Notes: generated by a model not told the origin, from the sequence alone. A stretch of DNA of 19,631 bases from Pseudomonadota bacterium (GCA_018812385.1 JAHJDU010000200.1:1-19631); one strand, 5' to 3'. Positions 1-9,011 are shown, counted from the stretch's first letter. Made by a program: numbers and translations.

Positions 1-78
1 AAATGTAATATATAAAAATAATATTGCATCAAAAGTACTTTTACACAAAGTTTGCTAAAATAACGCTTATATATAAAG

Positions 79-771
79 GTGTCAAGAAAATTGGCCAAAG
101 AAACCGTTTTACTCTTTATTATCACTGTATTAATGATCATGCCCGGCACAGTATTTAGCGAAAGCATGATTCAAACCACCCAACGCATTATTGTGATTGA
201 CCCGGGTCATGGAGGACCTTATAGCGGACTTGCCACTTCCGGTGGGGCACAAGAAAAAACCATTGCCTTGAAACTGGCCCAAAAAACAGCACAAAAACTT
301 GAAACCCGTTATAATGTAATTTTAACAAGAATAAAAGATACAAACATATCCCAGCAGGAAAGAATGTTTATAGCAAATAAAAACTCTGCTGAGTTTTTTC
401 TCAGCATCCATTTGCACAATTCAAAAGAACCATCCAGCTTTTTCTTTTATTTTGATCCCCCTGAAACCGATAAGGAGGAAATGCCTGCTTCAGAAAATAC
501 ATGGAAATCCCAGCCCCTTTTTCATCAGCCTGAAAGCAAGCAGGCCGTCAATTCATTTTTAAGCATTTTTTCAGCCCATAAAAAAACAAATCATTTTTTT
601 TCAAAGGGTGCCCCCATCATACTACTTGAAGGTGCAACCATGCCAGCTATATTGATTGAGCCCTTATCCATTTCCATACTGCCCCACAACCCGGATGAGA
701 TGAACATTATTCTTGATGAATATGCCGTGCTCATTGCAAAAAGTATTGATCTTTATTTTGAAAAAAAATAA
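79..771 (+). CDS. N-acetylmuramoyl-L-alanine amidase (Amidase_3 type), exported
   Basis: Predicted zinc amidase that cleaves the N-acetylmuramoyl-L-alanine bond in peptidoglycan, acting in the periplasm. The first ~28 residues form a signal peptide (basic start, hydrophobic stretch, cleavage near VFS/ES). Family motifs are in order: VIDPGHGG with zinc ligand His44, the acidic ligand Glu59 (QEK), SIHLHN with His111, and catalytic-type Glu194 in AILIEP. At 230 aa it is close to a bare catalytic domain, without the AMIN or SPOR domains of larger amidases. The GTG start at 79 directly abuts an AAAGG (75-79), which is too close to act as its ribosome binding site. A TTG at 91 (residue 5) sits 11 bases after that AAAGG and may be the true start. 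The family call is secure; the start is not. No terminator is obvious before the tRNA. Confidence 0.82.
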   Translation: MSRKLAKETVLLFIITVLMIMPGTVFSESMIQTTQRIIVIDPGHGGPYSGLATSGGAQEKTIALKLAQKTAQKLETRYNVILTRIKDTNISQQERMFIANKNSAEFFLSIHLHNSKEPSSFFFYFDPPETDKEEMPASENTWKSQPLFHQPESKQAVNSFLSIFSAHKKTNHFFSKGAPIILLEGATMPAILIEPLSISILPHNPDEMNIILDEYAVLIAKSIDLYFEKK

Positions 772-845
772 AGCGGGCCTTATTAAAATTCCTTGCCTTT
801 ATTATCTCAAAATGATAATTACTGCGATTGTGTTAATTACTGAAT

Positions 846-922
<77 letters not shown>

Positions 923-948
923 ATAAACACAACCCCTGCAAATTAGAC

Positions 949-977
949 TTGAAAAAAATTTAAAAACCAACTATATA
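949..977 (+). promoter_or_regulatory. Sigma70-type promoter of the SRP RNA gene
   Basis: TTGAAA (949-954) is separated by exactly 17 bases from TATATA (972-977). Transcription would start near 984, just before the SRP RNA helix. A strong vegetative promoter suits a stable RNA. The spacing and hexamers are read directly; activity is inferred. Confidence 0.68.
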
Positions 978-984
978 TGCATCT

Positions 985-1119
985 TCCGGCTGTGCAGGCC
1001 GGGTGCGTATTATTCTGATCGGTCGCCTCGTAACAAAAGGCCATGAACCTCGTCAGATCCGGAAGGAAGCAGCGATAAGTGATATCTTCTGTGTCGTGGA
1101 TCGATCCCGGTCATGCAAT
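985..1119 (+). ncRNA. ffs: Signal recognition particle RNA, small bacterial (4.5S) type
   Basis: RNA core of the signal recognition particle; it binds Ffh and directs co-translational targeting to the membrane. The universally conserved apical part is present: CAGATCC-GGAA-GGAAGCAGCG at about 1054-1073, with the GGAA tetraloop (1061-1064) closed by TCC/GGA and the AGCAGC side of the symmetric loop. The terminal helix closes through GCA-GGCCGGG (994-1003) with CCCGGTC-A-TGC (1107-1116). The Alu domain is absent, as is usual for Gram-negative SRP RNA. Ends are estimated from the helix and the promoter and may be off by several bases. A T-rich run at 1149-1158 without a good stem is the only terminator-like sequence nearby. 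Confidence 0.92.
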
Positions 1120-1176
1120 TTTACGTTAACCCTTCTGCCAGCCGGATCTTTTCTTTTCAAGCCTGCATTTTATATC

Positions 1177-1204
1177 TTGACATGCTTTTAAACAGACTTA
1201 TTTT
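1177..1204 (+). promoter_or_regulatory. Candidate promoter of grpE-dnaK
   Basis: A perfect -35 TTGACA (1177-1182) is followed after 16 bases by TATTTT (1199-1204; 4 of 6 matches to the -10 consensus). The leader to the grpE start would be about 65 bases. No CIRCE element (TTAGCACTC-N9-GAGTGCTAA) was seen between the SRP RNA and grpE, and no clear sigma32 -10 (CCCCAT-like) follows. Heat-shock control is therefore not visible here. Confidence 0.5.
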
Positions 1205-1275
1205 TTCTGCCATAATTCAATTTACATTTTGTATAAATTACTCTTACTTAAAGGGATATTTGGAGCAGGCAAAAA

Positions 1276-1842
1276 TTGGCAAAAACAAAAGAGCAAAAAA
1301 AGAACGAGTCCGATACAACGGATACTCCCATAAAAAAAGTTAAAACCAAAGTTACTTCCGACAAAAAGGAAGGTATAGAAGAGCTAAAGGAACAACTTGC
1401 ATCTGAAAAAGATCGTGTTTTAAGGCTTGCAGCTGAATTTGAAAATTACAAAAAGAGAAAACAGCGGGAATCAGATGAGTTTAAAAAATTTGCCAATGAA
1501 ACGATTTTCAGACAACTCCTGACTATTGTGGATAACCTGGAAAGGGCAATCTTTTCTACAAAAGAAAATTCAGATGAGGGGGGATTACTTGAAGGCATTA
1601 AACTAACCTACAAAGAAATTCTCAAACTCTTTGAAACCTTTAATGTTAAGCCCATAGAGGCTGAAAATCAAATGTTTGATCCAAACTTTCACCAGGCCGT
1701 CACCCAGGTAAAAACTGATGACTTTCCTGAGAACAGTGTCACAGCGGTACTTCAAAAGGGGTACCTCCTTCATGACAGATTAATAAGGCCTGCCATGGTT
1801 GTTGTCTCAAAAAGAGTAGAAGAAGAAACTAAAGAAAATTAA
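1276..1842 (+). CDS. grpE: Nucleotide exchange factor GrpE
   Basis: Co-chaperone that releases ADP from DnaK in the cytoplasm. The protein is 188 aa. It has a charged, low-complexity N-terminus, then a long helical segment (about residues 35-110) rich in heptad-like K/E/L with the typical LAAEFENYKKR sequence. The C-terminal beta domain carries the family signature around FDPNFHQAV and GYLLHDRLIRPAMVVVSK. The start is a TTG (1276) preceded by GGAG at 1262-1265, with no competing ATG. The dnaK start lies 21 bases after the stop, so the two are almost certainly co-transcribed. No hrcA precedes it and no dnaJ follows dnaK in the window. Confidence 0.96.
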   Translation: MAKTKEQKKNESDTTDTPIKKVKTKVTSDKKEGIEELKEQLASEKDRVLRLAAEFENYKKRKQRESDEFKKFANETIFRQLLTIVDNLERAIFSTKENSDEGGLLEGIKLTYKEILKLFETFNVKPIEAENQMFDPNFHQAVTQVKTDDFPENSVTAVLQKGYLLHDRLIRPAMVVVSKRVEEETKEN

Positions 1843-1863
1843 AGATATCTTGGAGGATATGTT

Positions 1864-3783
1864 ATGAGTAAAATAATCGGAATAGATCTTGGAACAACCA
1901 ATTCATGTGTAGCAGTTATGGAAGCGGGCGGGGAAGTAAAAATTATTACCAATGCTGAAGGTGGGCGAACCACACCATCTGTTGTTGCCATTACGGAAAA
2001 TGGTGAGCGCATTGTTGGGCAAGCAGCAAAAAGGCAGGCTGTAACCAACCCTGAAAACACTGTTTTTGCTGTTAAAAGACTGATTGGAAGAAAATTTAAT
2101 TCAAAGGAAATTCAGACTGATATCCCTAATCTTCCTTATAAAATTGAAGCAGCATCCAATGGTGACACCAGAATCAATTTAAGAGGTAAACAACACAGTC
2201 CTGCTGAAATTTCATCCTTTATACTGGCAAATATTAAGAAGACTGCCGAAGATTATCTGGGTGAAGAAGTCAAAGAAGCTGTTATTACTGTACCAGCCTA
2301 TTTTAATGACAGTCAGAGACAAGCCACAAAAGATGCCGGGAAAATCGCCGGCCTTATTGTAAAACGGATTATCAATGAACCCACAGCTGCATCTTTAGCC
2401 TATGGTCTTGATAAAAAAGGTGAAGAAAAAATTGCTGTGTTTGACTTAGGGGGCGGTACATTTGACGTTTCTGTCCTTGAAATCGGTGATGGTGTGTTTG
2501 AAGTAAAATCAACATCCGGTGATACCCATCTGGGTGGAGAAGACTTTGACCTAAGAATTATTGAATATGTTGCCGATGAATTTAAAAAGGCCCAGGGCAT
2601 TGATGTCAGAGGTGATAAAATGGCGCTTCAACGTCTTAAGGAAGCTGCTGAAAAAGCTAAGATGGAGCTTTCAACATCCACTGAGACCAGTATCAACCTG
2701 CCGTTTATCACGGCAGATGCGTCCGGCCCGAAACATCTTGATGTAAGACTGACCCGGGCAAAACTTGAATCCCTAGTAGCAGATCTTTTGGACAGACTTG
2801 AACAACCCTGCCGAACTGCTCTTAAAGAAGCCAAATTAGGATCTGGCGGTGTTGATGAAGTGGTTCTTGTTGGGGGTATGACCCGAATGCCTGCGGTTCA
2901 AGAACGTGTTGAAAAAATATTTGGGAAAAAGCCCCATAAGGGCGTAAATCCGGATGAGGTTGTTGCCATGGGCGCTGCTGTGCAGGCAGGTGTTCTCCAG
3001 GGGGATGTACATGATGTGCTCCTTCTTGATGTTACACCACTTTCTCTTGGTATTGAAACCCTGGGCGGTGTTATGACCACGCTCATTGAAAAAAACACAA
3101 CTATTCCCACCAAAAAAAGCCAGGTATTTTCAACGGCTGCTGACAATCAGCCGGCTGTTTCCATCCACGTACTCCAGGGTGAAAGACAAATGTCTGCAGA
3201 CAATAAAACCCTTGGCCAATTTGAATTGTCAGACATTCCACCGGCACCAAGAGGCGTTCCCCAGATTGAGGTCTCCTTTGATATTGATGCCAATGGGATT
3301 GTTCATGTTGCAGCAAAAGACAAGGCCACTGCCAAAGAGCAATCCATCCGGATAACTGCAGCCAGCGGTCTTTCAAAGGAAGAAGTCGACAAAATGGTCA
3401 AGGATGCTGAATTGCATGCAGAAGATGACAAGAAAAAAAGAGAACTGGTTGATACAAAAAACAGTGCTGAAGCGCTTGTTGACCAGACTGAAAAAACTTT
3501 GAAAGAGCATGGCGACAAGGTCGATGAAGCAACCCGAAAAGATATTGAATCCGCTGTTGAAGCATTGAAACAGGCTAAATATTCAAACAATATTGATGAG
3601 CTGAAACAAAAAATAGAAAGCTTGTCAAAGGCATCCCATAAGCTTGCCGAAGTCATGTACCAGCAGGCAGCCCAAGAGGGACAAGGCGGCCAGGGTGCTG
3701 ATGGTGCTGATGCCGGTGCTTCTCCCCAGGATGATGAAGATGTTGTTGATGCTGATTTTGAAGAGGTTAAAAAAGATAAATAA
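1864..3783 (+). CDS. dnaK: Molecular chaperone DnaK (Hsp70)
   Basis: Cytoplasmic ATP-dependent chaperone working with GrpE and a DnaJ partner. It is 639 aa, standard length for proteobacterial DnaK. The ATPase domain begins with GIDLGTTNSCVAV. It continues with VPAYFNDSQRQATKDAG and the phosphate-binding FDLGGGTFDVSVLE, then VVLVGGMTRMPAVQ. The linker DVTPLSLGIETLGG leads to the substrate-binding domain and a helical lid. The C-terminus is an acidic tail rich in Gly, Ala and Asp that ends in EEVKKDK, matching the EEVK-type tail of bacterial Hsp70. A strong ribosome binding site (GGAGG at about 1852-1856) precedes the ATG. A terminator lies 57 bases after the stop. Confidence 0.98.
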   Translation: MSKIIGIDLGTTNSCVAVMEAGGEVKIITNAEGGRTTPSVVAITENGERIVGQAAKRQAVTNPENTVFAVKRLIGRKFNSKEIQTDIPNLPYKIEAASNGDTRINLRGKQHSPAEISSFILANIKKTAEDYLGEEVKEAVITVPAYFNDSQRQATKDAGKIAGLIVKRIINEPTAASLAYGLDKKGEEKIAVFDLGGGTFDVSVLEIGDGVFEVKSTSGDTHLGGEDFDLRIIEYVADEFKKAQGIDVRGDKMALQRLKEAAEKAKMELSTSTETSINLPFITADASGPKHLDVRLTRAKLESLVADLLDRLEQPCRTALKEAKLGSGGVDEVVLVGGMTRMPAVQERVEKIFGKKPHKGVNPDEVVAMGAAVQAGVLQGDVHDVLLLDVTPLSLGIETLGGVMTTLIEKNTTIPTKKSQVFSTAADNQPAVSIHVLQGERQMSADNKTLGQFELSDIPPAPRGVPQIEVSFDIDANGIVHVAAKDKATAKEQSIRITAASGLSKEEVDKMVKDAELHAEDDKKKRELVDTKNSAEALVDQTEKTLKEHGDKVDEATRKDIESAVEALKQAKYSNNIDELKQKIESLSKASHKLAEVMYQQAAQEGQGGQGADGADAGASPQDDEDVVDADFEEVKKDK

Positions 3784-3839
3784 AATCGAATAAAACCTGA
3801 TTAAAACCAGATTAAAATAGGAAAAAACCGGTTGAATAT

Positions 3840-3880
3840 AATCCTGCCGTGGTCTATAGTTGCCCGGCAGGATTTTTTTA
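3840..3880 (+). terminator. Rho-independent terminator after dnaK
   Basis: Perfect 10-bp stem AATCCTGCCG (3840-3849) / CGGCAGGATT (3865-3874) with a 15-base loop, running into a T tract (3873-3879). It closes the grpE-dnaK unit and separates it from the downstream acyl-CoA synthetase. Confidence 0.88.
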
Positions 3881-3907
3881 TATTTATAGAAGGGCTCTTA
3901 ATTATAA

Positions 3908-5497
3908 ATGATTATTACCCAGATTTTAGCCAGAAATGCATCGAAGTATAGAGACAAGACCGCACTTGTCGAACGAACGCCCTCTCTAAATTCCAGAAAA
4001 TCCATTACCTGGGAAGAGTTTTACACAACTTCCAACCGGTTTGCCAATGCCCTTACAAAAAAGGGCATTCAAAAAGGGGAAAAAATTGTACAATTGATGA
4101 CCAATTGCCTTGAATGGCTTCCCATTTATTTTGGCATCCTTTATACAGGGGCATGGGTAGTTCCGCTAAACTTCAGGTTTGAATCTGATAAGATCCTTCT
4201 TTGTACCAATACTGCTGAAGCTAAAGTCTTTATTTTCGGTGAAGAATTCATTGAAAGAATTGAAGCTGTCAGAGATGAGCTTGAAAAATCTGTTCATTTC
4301 TGGATTTTCACAGGGCCGGGAGCGTCTTGTCCGGACTGGGCAGTGCAATATGAAACATTTATTGAACCTGAATCAGGAAACGAGCCCCCAGATGTTGATC
4401 TTGATATCGAAGATGATGCAGCCCTGTATTTTACCAGTGGCACAACAGGTAGCCCCAAGGCCGTTCTTTTAACCCATAGGAATCTTGAGCATGCCTGCTA
4501 TGTTGAACATGCCCATCATGGCCAGACCCATGATGATATCTTTCTTTGTATCCCTCCTTTGTATCATACTGGTGCCAAGATGCACTGGATGGGCAGTTTT
4601 CTTGTGGGAGGCAAATGTATCCTGCTTAAAGGTGTAACCCCCCAATGGATTATTGAAGCTGTTTCCGAAGAGCTGTGCACCATTGCCTGGCTTCTGGTTC
4701 CCTGGGCCCATGATATCCTTATTGCCATTGAAAACAAAGAGCTTGATCTTTCAAAATTCAAGCTTTCCCAATGGCGGCTGATGCATGCCGGCGCCCAGCC
4801 CGTACCGCCAAGCCTGATTGAAAACTGGAAAAAATATTTCCCAGACCAGGATTATGACACCAACTATGGCCTGACCGAATCAACAGGCCCTGGGTGCGTT
4901 CATTTAGGGCTTGAAAATGCCGACCGGATTGGCCCCATCGGGTTACCTGGATTTGACTGGGAAGCAAAGATTGTTGATAAACAGGGGAATCATCTTTTTG
5001 CCAATGAATCAGGGGAACTCATTGTCAAAGGCCCGGGGGTAATGAAAGAATATTATAAAAATCCCGAGGCAACGGCCAAGACACTTAAAGACGGGTGGCT
5101 TTACACCGGTGACATTGCCCGATATGATAAAGATGGGTTTATCTGGCTTGTGGACCGGAAAAAAGACATGATTATCTACGGCGGAGAAAACATCTTCCCC
5201 GTTGAAATTGAAAATTTCTTTCAGAACAATGAAAAAATAAAAGATATTGCAGTCATAGGTATCCCGGATGACAGGCTTGGGGAAATCCCTGCCGGAATCA
5301 TCAGCGTTAAACCAGGGTGTATGCTTTGTGAGAGCGATATCATTGAATTTCAGCAGGAACTGCCGCGATATAAACAGCTAAAAAAAATCTTTTTTGGTGA
5401 TGTCCCCAGAAATCCAACAGGGAAAATCGAAAAGCCAAAGTTGAGAAGAATATATGCTGAAGATAAACGAAAAGATATTCGAAAACTTCTTCGATAG
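3908..5497 (+). CDS. Acyl-CoA synthetase / AMP-dependent ligase (class I adenylate-forming)
   Basis: Activates a carboxylic acid to its acyl-CoA through an acyl-adenylate in the cytoplasm. The protein is 529 aa, typical of medium/long-chain or aryl acid CoA ligases. The ATP-binding P-loop TSGTTGSPKA is at about residues 176-185. The A5 motif YGLTEST starts at residue 320. GWLYTGD-x5-DGF-x7-RKKDMI marks the hinge, followed by YGGENIFPVEIE. The C-terminal NPTGKIEKPKLRR holds the catalytic lysine. A phenylpropanoid- or fatty-acid-type substrate cannot be decided from the motifs. No other beta-oxidation or aromatic-degradation gene is adjacent; lolA follows after 37 bases. The upstream GAAGGG is further from the ATG than usual, so initiation may be weak. 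Family call secure, substrate unknown. Confidence 0.88.
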   Translation: MIITQILARNASKYRDKTALVERTPSLNSRKSITWEEFYTTSNRFANALTKKGIQKGEKIVQLMTNCLEWLPIYFGILYTGAWVVPLNFRFESDKILLCTNTAEAKVFIFGEEFIERIEAVRDELEKSVHFWIFTGPGASCPDWAVQYETFIEPESGNEPPDVDLDIEDDAALYFTSGTTGSPKAVLLTHRNLEHACYVEHAHHGQTHDDIFLCIPPLYHTGAKMHWMGSFLVGGKCILLKGVTPQWIIEAVSEELCTIAWLLVPWAHDILIAIENKELDLSKFKLSQWRLMHAGAQPVPPSLIENWKKYFPDQDYDTNYGLTESTGPGCVHLGLENADRIGPIGLPGFDWEAKIVDKQGNHLFANESGELIVKGPGVMKEYYKNPEATAKTLKDGWLYTGDIARYDKDGFIWLVDRKKDMIIYGGENIFPVEIENFFQNNEKIKDIAVIGIPDDRLGEIPAGIISVKPGCMLCESDIIEFQQELPRYKQLKKIFFGDVPRNPTGKIEKPKLRRIYAEDKRKDIRKLLR

Positions 5498-5534
5498 TCT
5501 TAATAACCTGAAGGTCACACGTAAAGGAAATCAA

Positions 5535-6203
5535 TTGAAATCTTTATTCCACAGGATCAGACTGAACCTGCTTTTTGTCATTCTTGGCTGTTGTATCTTG
5601 TTTTCAACCGCATCTGCCCTGGGCAATGAAATTATGAAAGAAGATATTTTAATTGCCATTGAAAAAAAATACTCCGGCAAAAGCTTTGAGGCTGATTTTA
5701 CCCAAATTTCTAAACTTGCCGCTCTTGATATCACAGAAAATGCTGCTGGAACAGCATCCTTCAGTCATCCCGGAAAAATGAGATGGATATATAAAGAACC
5801 CGAGCACCATGAAATCATTACCAATGGCAAATTGCTATGGATTTTTCGACCCGAAGAAAACCAGGTCATGCAAGGGGATGCCTCCCAGTTTTTTAAAGAA
5901 GGTGCTGGAGGTTCTTTTTTATCAGACATTTCTCTTGTAAGAAAAAATTATATCATCCACATTAATGAAATTACTGATGATTATGCAGAGATGAGTCTGG
6001 TTAGCCCCAAAAAAAATCCGGATATATCTTCGATTGTCATCCTGATATCCCGGAAAAACTATGAGATTGAAAGGATTATTATCAAAAACGCCTATGATGA
6101 TACCACCCGGTTTGAATTCTATAATATTCAATTTAAAAGCATTGACCCTGACGTATTTGAGTTTAAACCTTTTGAAGGGTTAAATATTATAGATTTGGAC
6201 TAA
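5535..6203 (+). CDS. lolA: Outer-membrane lipoprotein carrier protein LolA
   Basis: Periplasmic chaperone that takes lipoproteins from the inner-membrane Lol ABC exporter towards the outer membrane. The mature part follows the LolA pattern: a KYSGKSFEADFTQ opening, AAGTASFSHPGKMRWIYKEPE with the family's G-x-M-R-W core, ITNGKLLWIFRPEENQV, and a C-terminal beta section ending FEFKPFEGLNIIDLD. The TTG at 5535 is chosen over an ATG at 5454 because AAAGGA sits just upstream and translation from it starts with a clean signal peptide (RIR then a hydrophobic run, cleavage after STASA, residue 28). The ATG at 5454 would overlap the acyl-CoA synthetase. A Cys pair (residues 19-20) inside the hydrophobic run resembles a poor lipobox, but the hydrophobic sequence continues past it, favouring signal peptidase I. 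The length is 222 aa. The 63-base convergent gap to yebC has a T9 run (6235-6243) but no convincing stem. Confidence 0.86.
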   Translation: MKSLFHRIRLNLLFVILGCCILFSTASALGNEIMKEDILIAIEKKYSGKSFEADFTQISKLAALDITENAAGTASFSHPGKMRWIYKEPEHHEIITNGKLLWIFRPEENQVMQGDASQFFKEGAGGSFLSDISLVRKNYIIHINEITDDYAEMSLVSPKKNPDISSIVILISRKNYEIERIIIKNAYDDTTRFEFYNIQFKSIDPDVFEFKPFEGLNIIDLD

Positions 6204-6266
6204 ATTGTATTTTGCGGTGTTCATTTCATGGCTCTTTTTTTTTATATCTTAAAGTTTGATACAACC

Positions 6267-7010
6267 TTACATTGAATCAAACACTTCATCCGGTATATCT
6301 GCATTGGAATAAAATTTCTGGATATCATCGCAATCATCTAACGCTTCCATGAAATTGATCATCTGCTCGGCATCTTTTCCTTCAACCTTTGTCATATTCT
6401 GAGGAATCATGGTTATTTCAGCCATTTCATACTTGATCTGTGCCGCATCAATGGCTTCTTTTACCGCCTCGAAATCTGCTGGTTCACAAATGATCTCAAA
6501 TGATTCTGCCTCCTCTTTAATATCTTCGGCCCCGGCATCCAAGGCCAATTCCATCAGGGTCTCCTCATCTGAATCCTCTTTGTTGACTATAATAAGCCCT
6601 TTTTTATCAAACATCCAGGCAACACACCCGTCTGTCCCTACATTTCCACCGGCTTTATTAAAAACCTGGCGCACCTCTGCAATAGTTCTGTTTCTATTGT
6701 CAGTTAAACATTCGACCAGAACAGCAACACCGCCAGGACCATAGCCTTCATATAGGATTTCCTCGTAATTAACCCCATCAAGGTCGCCGGTTCCCTTTTT
6801 AATTGCTCTTTCAAATGTATCCTTGGGCATATTCTCGGATCTGGCTGAAATCAACGCACTCCTTAACCTTGGATTAGTTTCAGGATCACCTCCGCCCATC
6901 CTTGCAGCAACTGTAATTTCCTTTATTATTTTGGTAAAAATCTTACCCCTTTTGGCATCGGTAGCACCTTTTTTATGCTTTATTGTCGCCCATTTGCTAT
7001 GTCCTGACAT
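6267..7010 (-). CDS. yebC: YebC/PmpR/TACO1-family protein
   Basis: Widespread cytoplasmic family linked to transcriptional regulation and, more recently, to translation of difficult sequences such as polyproline. It is 247 aa, the normal length. The family N-terminus MSGHSKWATIKHKKGATDAKRGK is intact. It is followed by AARMGGGDPETNPRLRSAL and the central YEGYGPGGVAVLVECLTDNRNRT signature. The acidic middle and C-terminal domains are typical. The start is supported by AAGGAGGA (complement of 7021-7028) about 10 bases upstream. It is the last gene of a radA-rlmE-yebC operon, 16 bases after rlmE. The usual ruvCAB neighbours are absent. Confidence 0.95.
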   Translation of the reverse strand: MSGHSKWATIKHKKGATDAKRGKIFTKIIKEITVAARMGGGDPETNPRLRSALISARSENMPKDTFERAIKKGTGDLDGVNYEEILYEGYGPGGVAVLVECLTDNRNRTIAEVRQVFNKAGGNVGTDGCVAWMFDKKGLIIVNKEDSDEETLMELALDAGAEDIKEEAESFEIICEPADFEAVKEAIDAAQIKYEMAEITMIPQNMTKVEGKDAEQMINFMEALDDCDDIQKFYSNADIPDEVFDSM

Positions 7011-7026
7011 TTTTTGTATATCCTCC

Positions 7027-7653
7027 TTACTTCTTATATTTTGCTATAATATATATTTCTTTACTCTGTTTTCTGCAACTATCGGGTTTAAAAATTTTAC
7101 AGTCTTTAAATTTTGACTTAACATTTTTTTGGAACTCATTAAAGTCATTCCCCTGAAATATCTTGCAGATAAAATTACCGTTTTGAAGCAAAAAATCATC
7201 TGCAACCTTTAAAGCCATATTGCAAAGTTCAAAAGATTTTAATGCATCCACGTCCTTTCTTCCTGTTGTTGAAGGTGCCATATCACTGAGAATTGCATTA
7301 AATCGGGTATTTTCATCCAAAAAAGATTCATTGGTAAGATTTAGTATATTATCTTCAATTGCAACTACATTTTCAGGCAAATGAATCTCGATCTTTTTTA
7401 AATCAATACCAAACACTTTTCCATGATTCCCTACTTGTTTAGCTGCATATAACAACCATGAACCCGGTGCGCACCCAAGGTCAAGCACCATATCATTTTT
7501 TTTCAAAACCTGGAATTTATTTTGAATTTCTTCAAGTTTATACACGGATCGAGCTGGATAATTATCGGTTTTTGCCCTTTGAGTCAAATGATCGGCCCAT
7601 TGATTCTTGCCTGGTTTTTTATTATTTGAGTTTTTCTTTTTTGGGGCTGCCAT
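7027..7653 (-). CDS. rlmE: 23S rRNA 2'-O-ribose methyltransferase RlmE (FtsJ/RrmJ)
   Basis: SAM-dependent methylation of the 2'-OH of U2552 (E. coli numbering) in the A-loop of 23S rRNA during 50S assembly. The protein is 208 aa, the standard size. The SAM motif I is VLDLGCAPGSW (residues 56-66). The K-D-K-E catalytic tetrad can be assigned to Lys39 (SVYKLEEI), Asp124 (LSDMAPSTTG), Lys164 (FICKIFQG) and Glu199 (SKEIYIIA); spacing matches the E. coli enzyme almost exactly. The Lys-rich N-terminus suits rRNA binding. The ATG overlaps the radA stop by one base (TAATG), indicating translational coupling, with GGAGG inside the end of radA. Confidence 0.95.
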   Translation of the reverse strand: MAAPKKKNSNNKKPGKNQWADHLTQRAKTDNYPARSVYKLEEIQNKFQVLKKNDMVLDLGCAPGSWLLYAAKQVGNHGKVFGIDLKKIEIHLPENVVAIEDNILNLTNESFLDENTRFNAILSDMAPSTTGRKDVDALKSFELCNMALKVADDFLLQNGNFICKIFQGNDFNEFQKNVKSKFKDCKIFKPDSCRKQSKEIYIIAKYKK

Positions 7654-9011
7654 TAAAATAAGACCTCCATGGCATCCTTTAGAAAGCTGACACTTTCAAT
7701 GGTCATTCCTTTTATTTTTGATAATTGCTTGATCGTACTGCTGGGAACAAGGCATTTAGTAAATCCCATTTTTGCAGCTTCCTTAATTCTTGCCTGAACA
7801 TGACCCACAGCCCTTATCTCTCCTGTAAGTCCGATCTCTCCAATCAATGTTGTTCCTTTATCCACTGGTTTATCAAGAAAAGTTGACGCCAATGCTGCTG
7901 CAATGGCAAGGTCCACTGCCGGCTCTACTATTTTCACCCCGCCTATGACATTCATAAAAATATCAAGACCGGAAAGATTCATCCCAAGTCTTTTTTCCAT
8001 CACGGCAACAATTAAAGCAACCCTGTGATTATCCAGTCCTAAAATCGTCCGCCTCGGTGTTCCAAGGCCTGAACTTGATACAAGACCTTGAATTTCAACA
8101 AGTATAGGCCGTGTGCCTTCCATACATGAGGTCACAACAGAACCCGGCGAAACGGCTGAACGTTCAGCTAAAAAGACAGCCGACGGATTGGGGACCTCGG
8201 TCAGCCCTTTTTCGTTCATCTCAAACACACCAATCTCATTTGTGGAACCAAACCTGTTTTTCACCGCCCTTAAAATTCTGAACACATGACTTTTATCACC
8301 TTCAAAATAAAGAACGGTATCCACCATATGTTCCATAATCCTCGGGCCTGCAATAGCTCCAACTTTGGTGACATGACCCACAAGAAAAATAGGAAGACCC
8401 GTTGTCTTTGCAAGCTTCATAAACTGCATGGCAGCTTCTCTGATCTGTGTCACAGAGCCTGGGGTTGAAGAGACATCAGGATGAAACACGGTCTGGATAG
8501 AATCAATTACCAAAGCATCATATTTAGTCAGTTCCACCATGGCCAGAATGGAATCCAGATCGGTTTCAGATACCACAAACATGGAAGCCCCATGGGAATT
8601 AAGCCTTTTCCCCCTCATGGAAAGCTGTCTAACAGACTCTTCTCCAGATACATAGAGACACTTTTTACCGGCCTTTGATAAACTGGACAAAACCTGGAGC
8701 ATCAGGGTGGATTTTCCAATTCCAGGGTCTCCGCCAATCAGAATTAATGTGCCATCAACAATACCGCCCCCAAGCACTCGGTCAAATTCCCCCACACCGG
8801 TTTTAATCCTGTCGGATTCTTCCGCTTCTACAGAATCAAGCAAGACAGGCTCTGGTAAAAAAGAAGATTTTTTCTTTTTCAACACACCTGAACTAATCCG
8901 TTCTTCCACCAAGGTGTCCCAGGCCCCGCAATCCGGACATTTTCCCATCCATTTAGGGGCCTGTCCGCCACAGGACTGGCATCTGAATATAAATTTATCC
9001 TTTTTTTGCAT
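7653..9011 (-). CDS. radA: DNA repair protein RadA (Sms)
   Basis: RecA-like ATPase that promotes branch migration and processing of recombination intermediates. It is 452 aa, normal for RadA. The N-terminal zinc finger has Cys11/Cys14 and Cys25/Cys28 around GGQAPKWMGK. The Walker A motif GDPGIGKST is at residues 94-102. A Walker B-like LVIDSIQT follows, then the RadA-specific KNRFGST (about residue 250). The C-terminal Lon-like domain includes GGVKIVEPAVDLAIAAAL and GEIGLTGEIR. The ribosome binding site is weak (CAGGG about 13 bases upstream). It heads the minus-strand operon with rlmE and yebC. I found no convincing promoter hexamer pair upstream. Confidence 0.96.
   Translation of the reverse strand: MQKKDKFIFRCQSCGGQAPKWMGKCPDCGAWDTLVEERISSGVLKKKKSSFLPEPVLLDSVEAEESDRIKTGVGEFDRVLGGGIVDGTLILIGGDPGIGKSTLMLQVLSSLSKAGKKCLYVSGEESVRQLSMRGKRLNSHGASMFVVSETDLDSILAMVELTKYDALVIDSIQTVFHPDVSSTPGSVTQIREAAMQFMKLAKTTGLPIFLVGHVTKVGAIAGPRIMEHMVDTVLYFEGDKSHVFRILRAVKNRFGSTNEIGVFEMNEKGLTEVPNPSAVFLAERSAVSPGSVVTSCMEGTRPILVEIQGLVSSSGLGTPRRTILGLDNHRVALIVAVMEKRLGMNLSGLDIFMNVIGGVKIVEPAVDLAIAAALASTFLDKPVDKGTTLIGEIGLTGEIRAVGHVQARIKEAAKMGFTKCLVPSSTIKQLSKIKGMTIESVSFLKDAMEVLF

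Noticed and set aside
1003..1343. Two overlapping short open frames over the SRP RNA and grpE leader
   Set aside because: They lie on the SRP RNA gene and its flank, have no ribosome binding site and no recognisable protein features.
2400..3656. Several open frames of 61-117 codons on both strands inside dnaK
   Set aside because: They are shadows of the dnaK codon pattern with no independent start signals.
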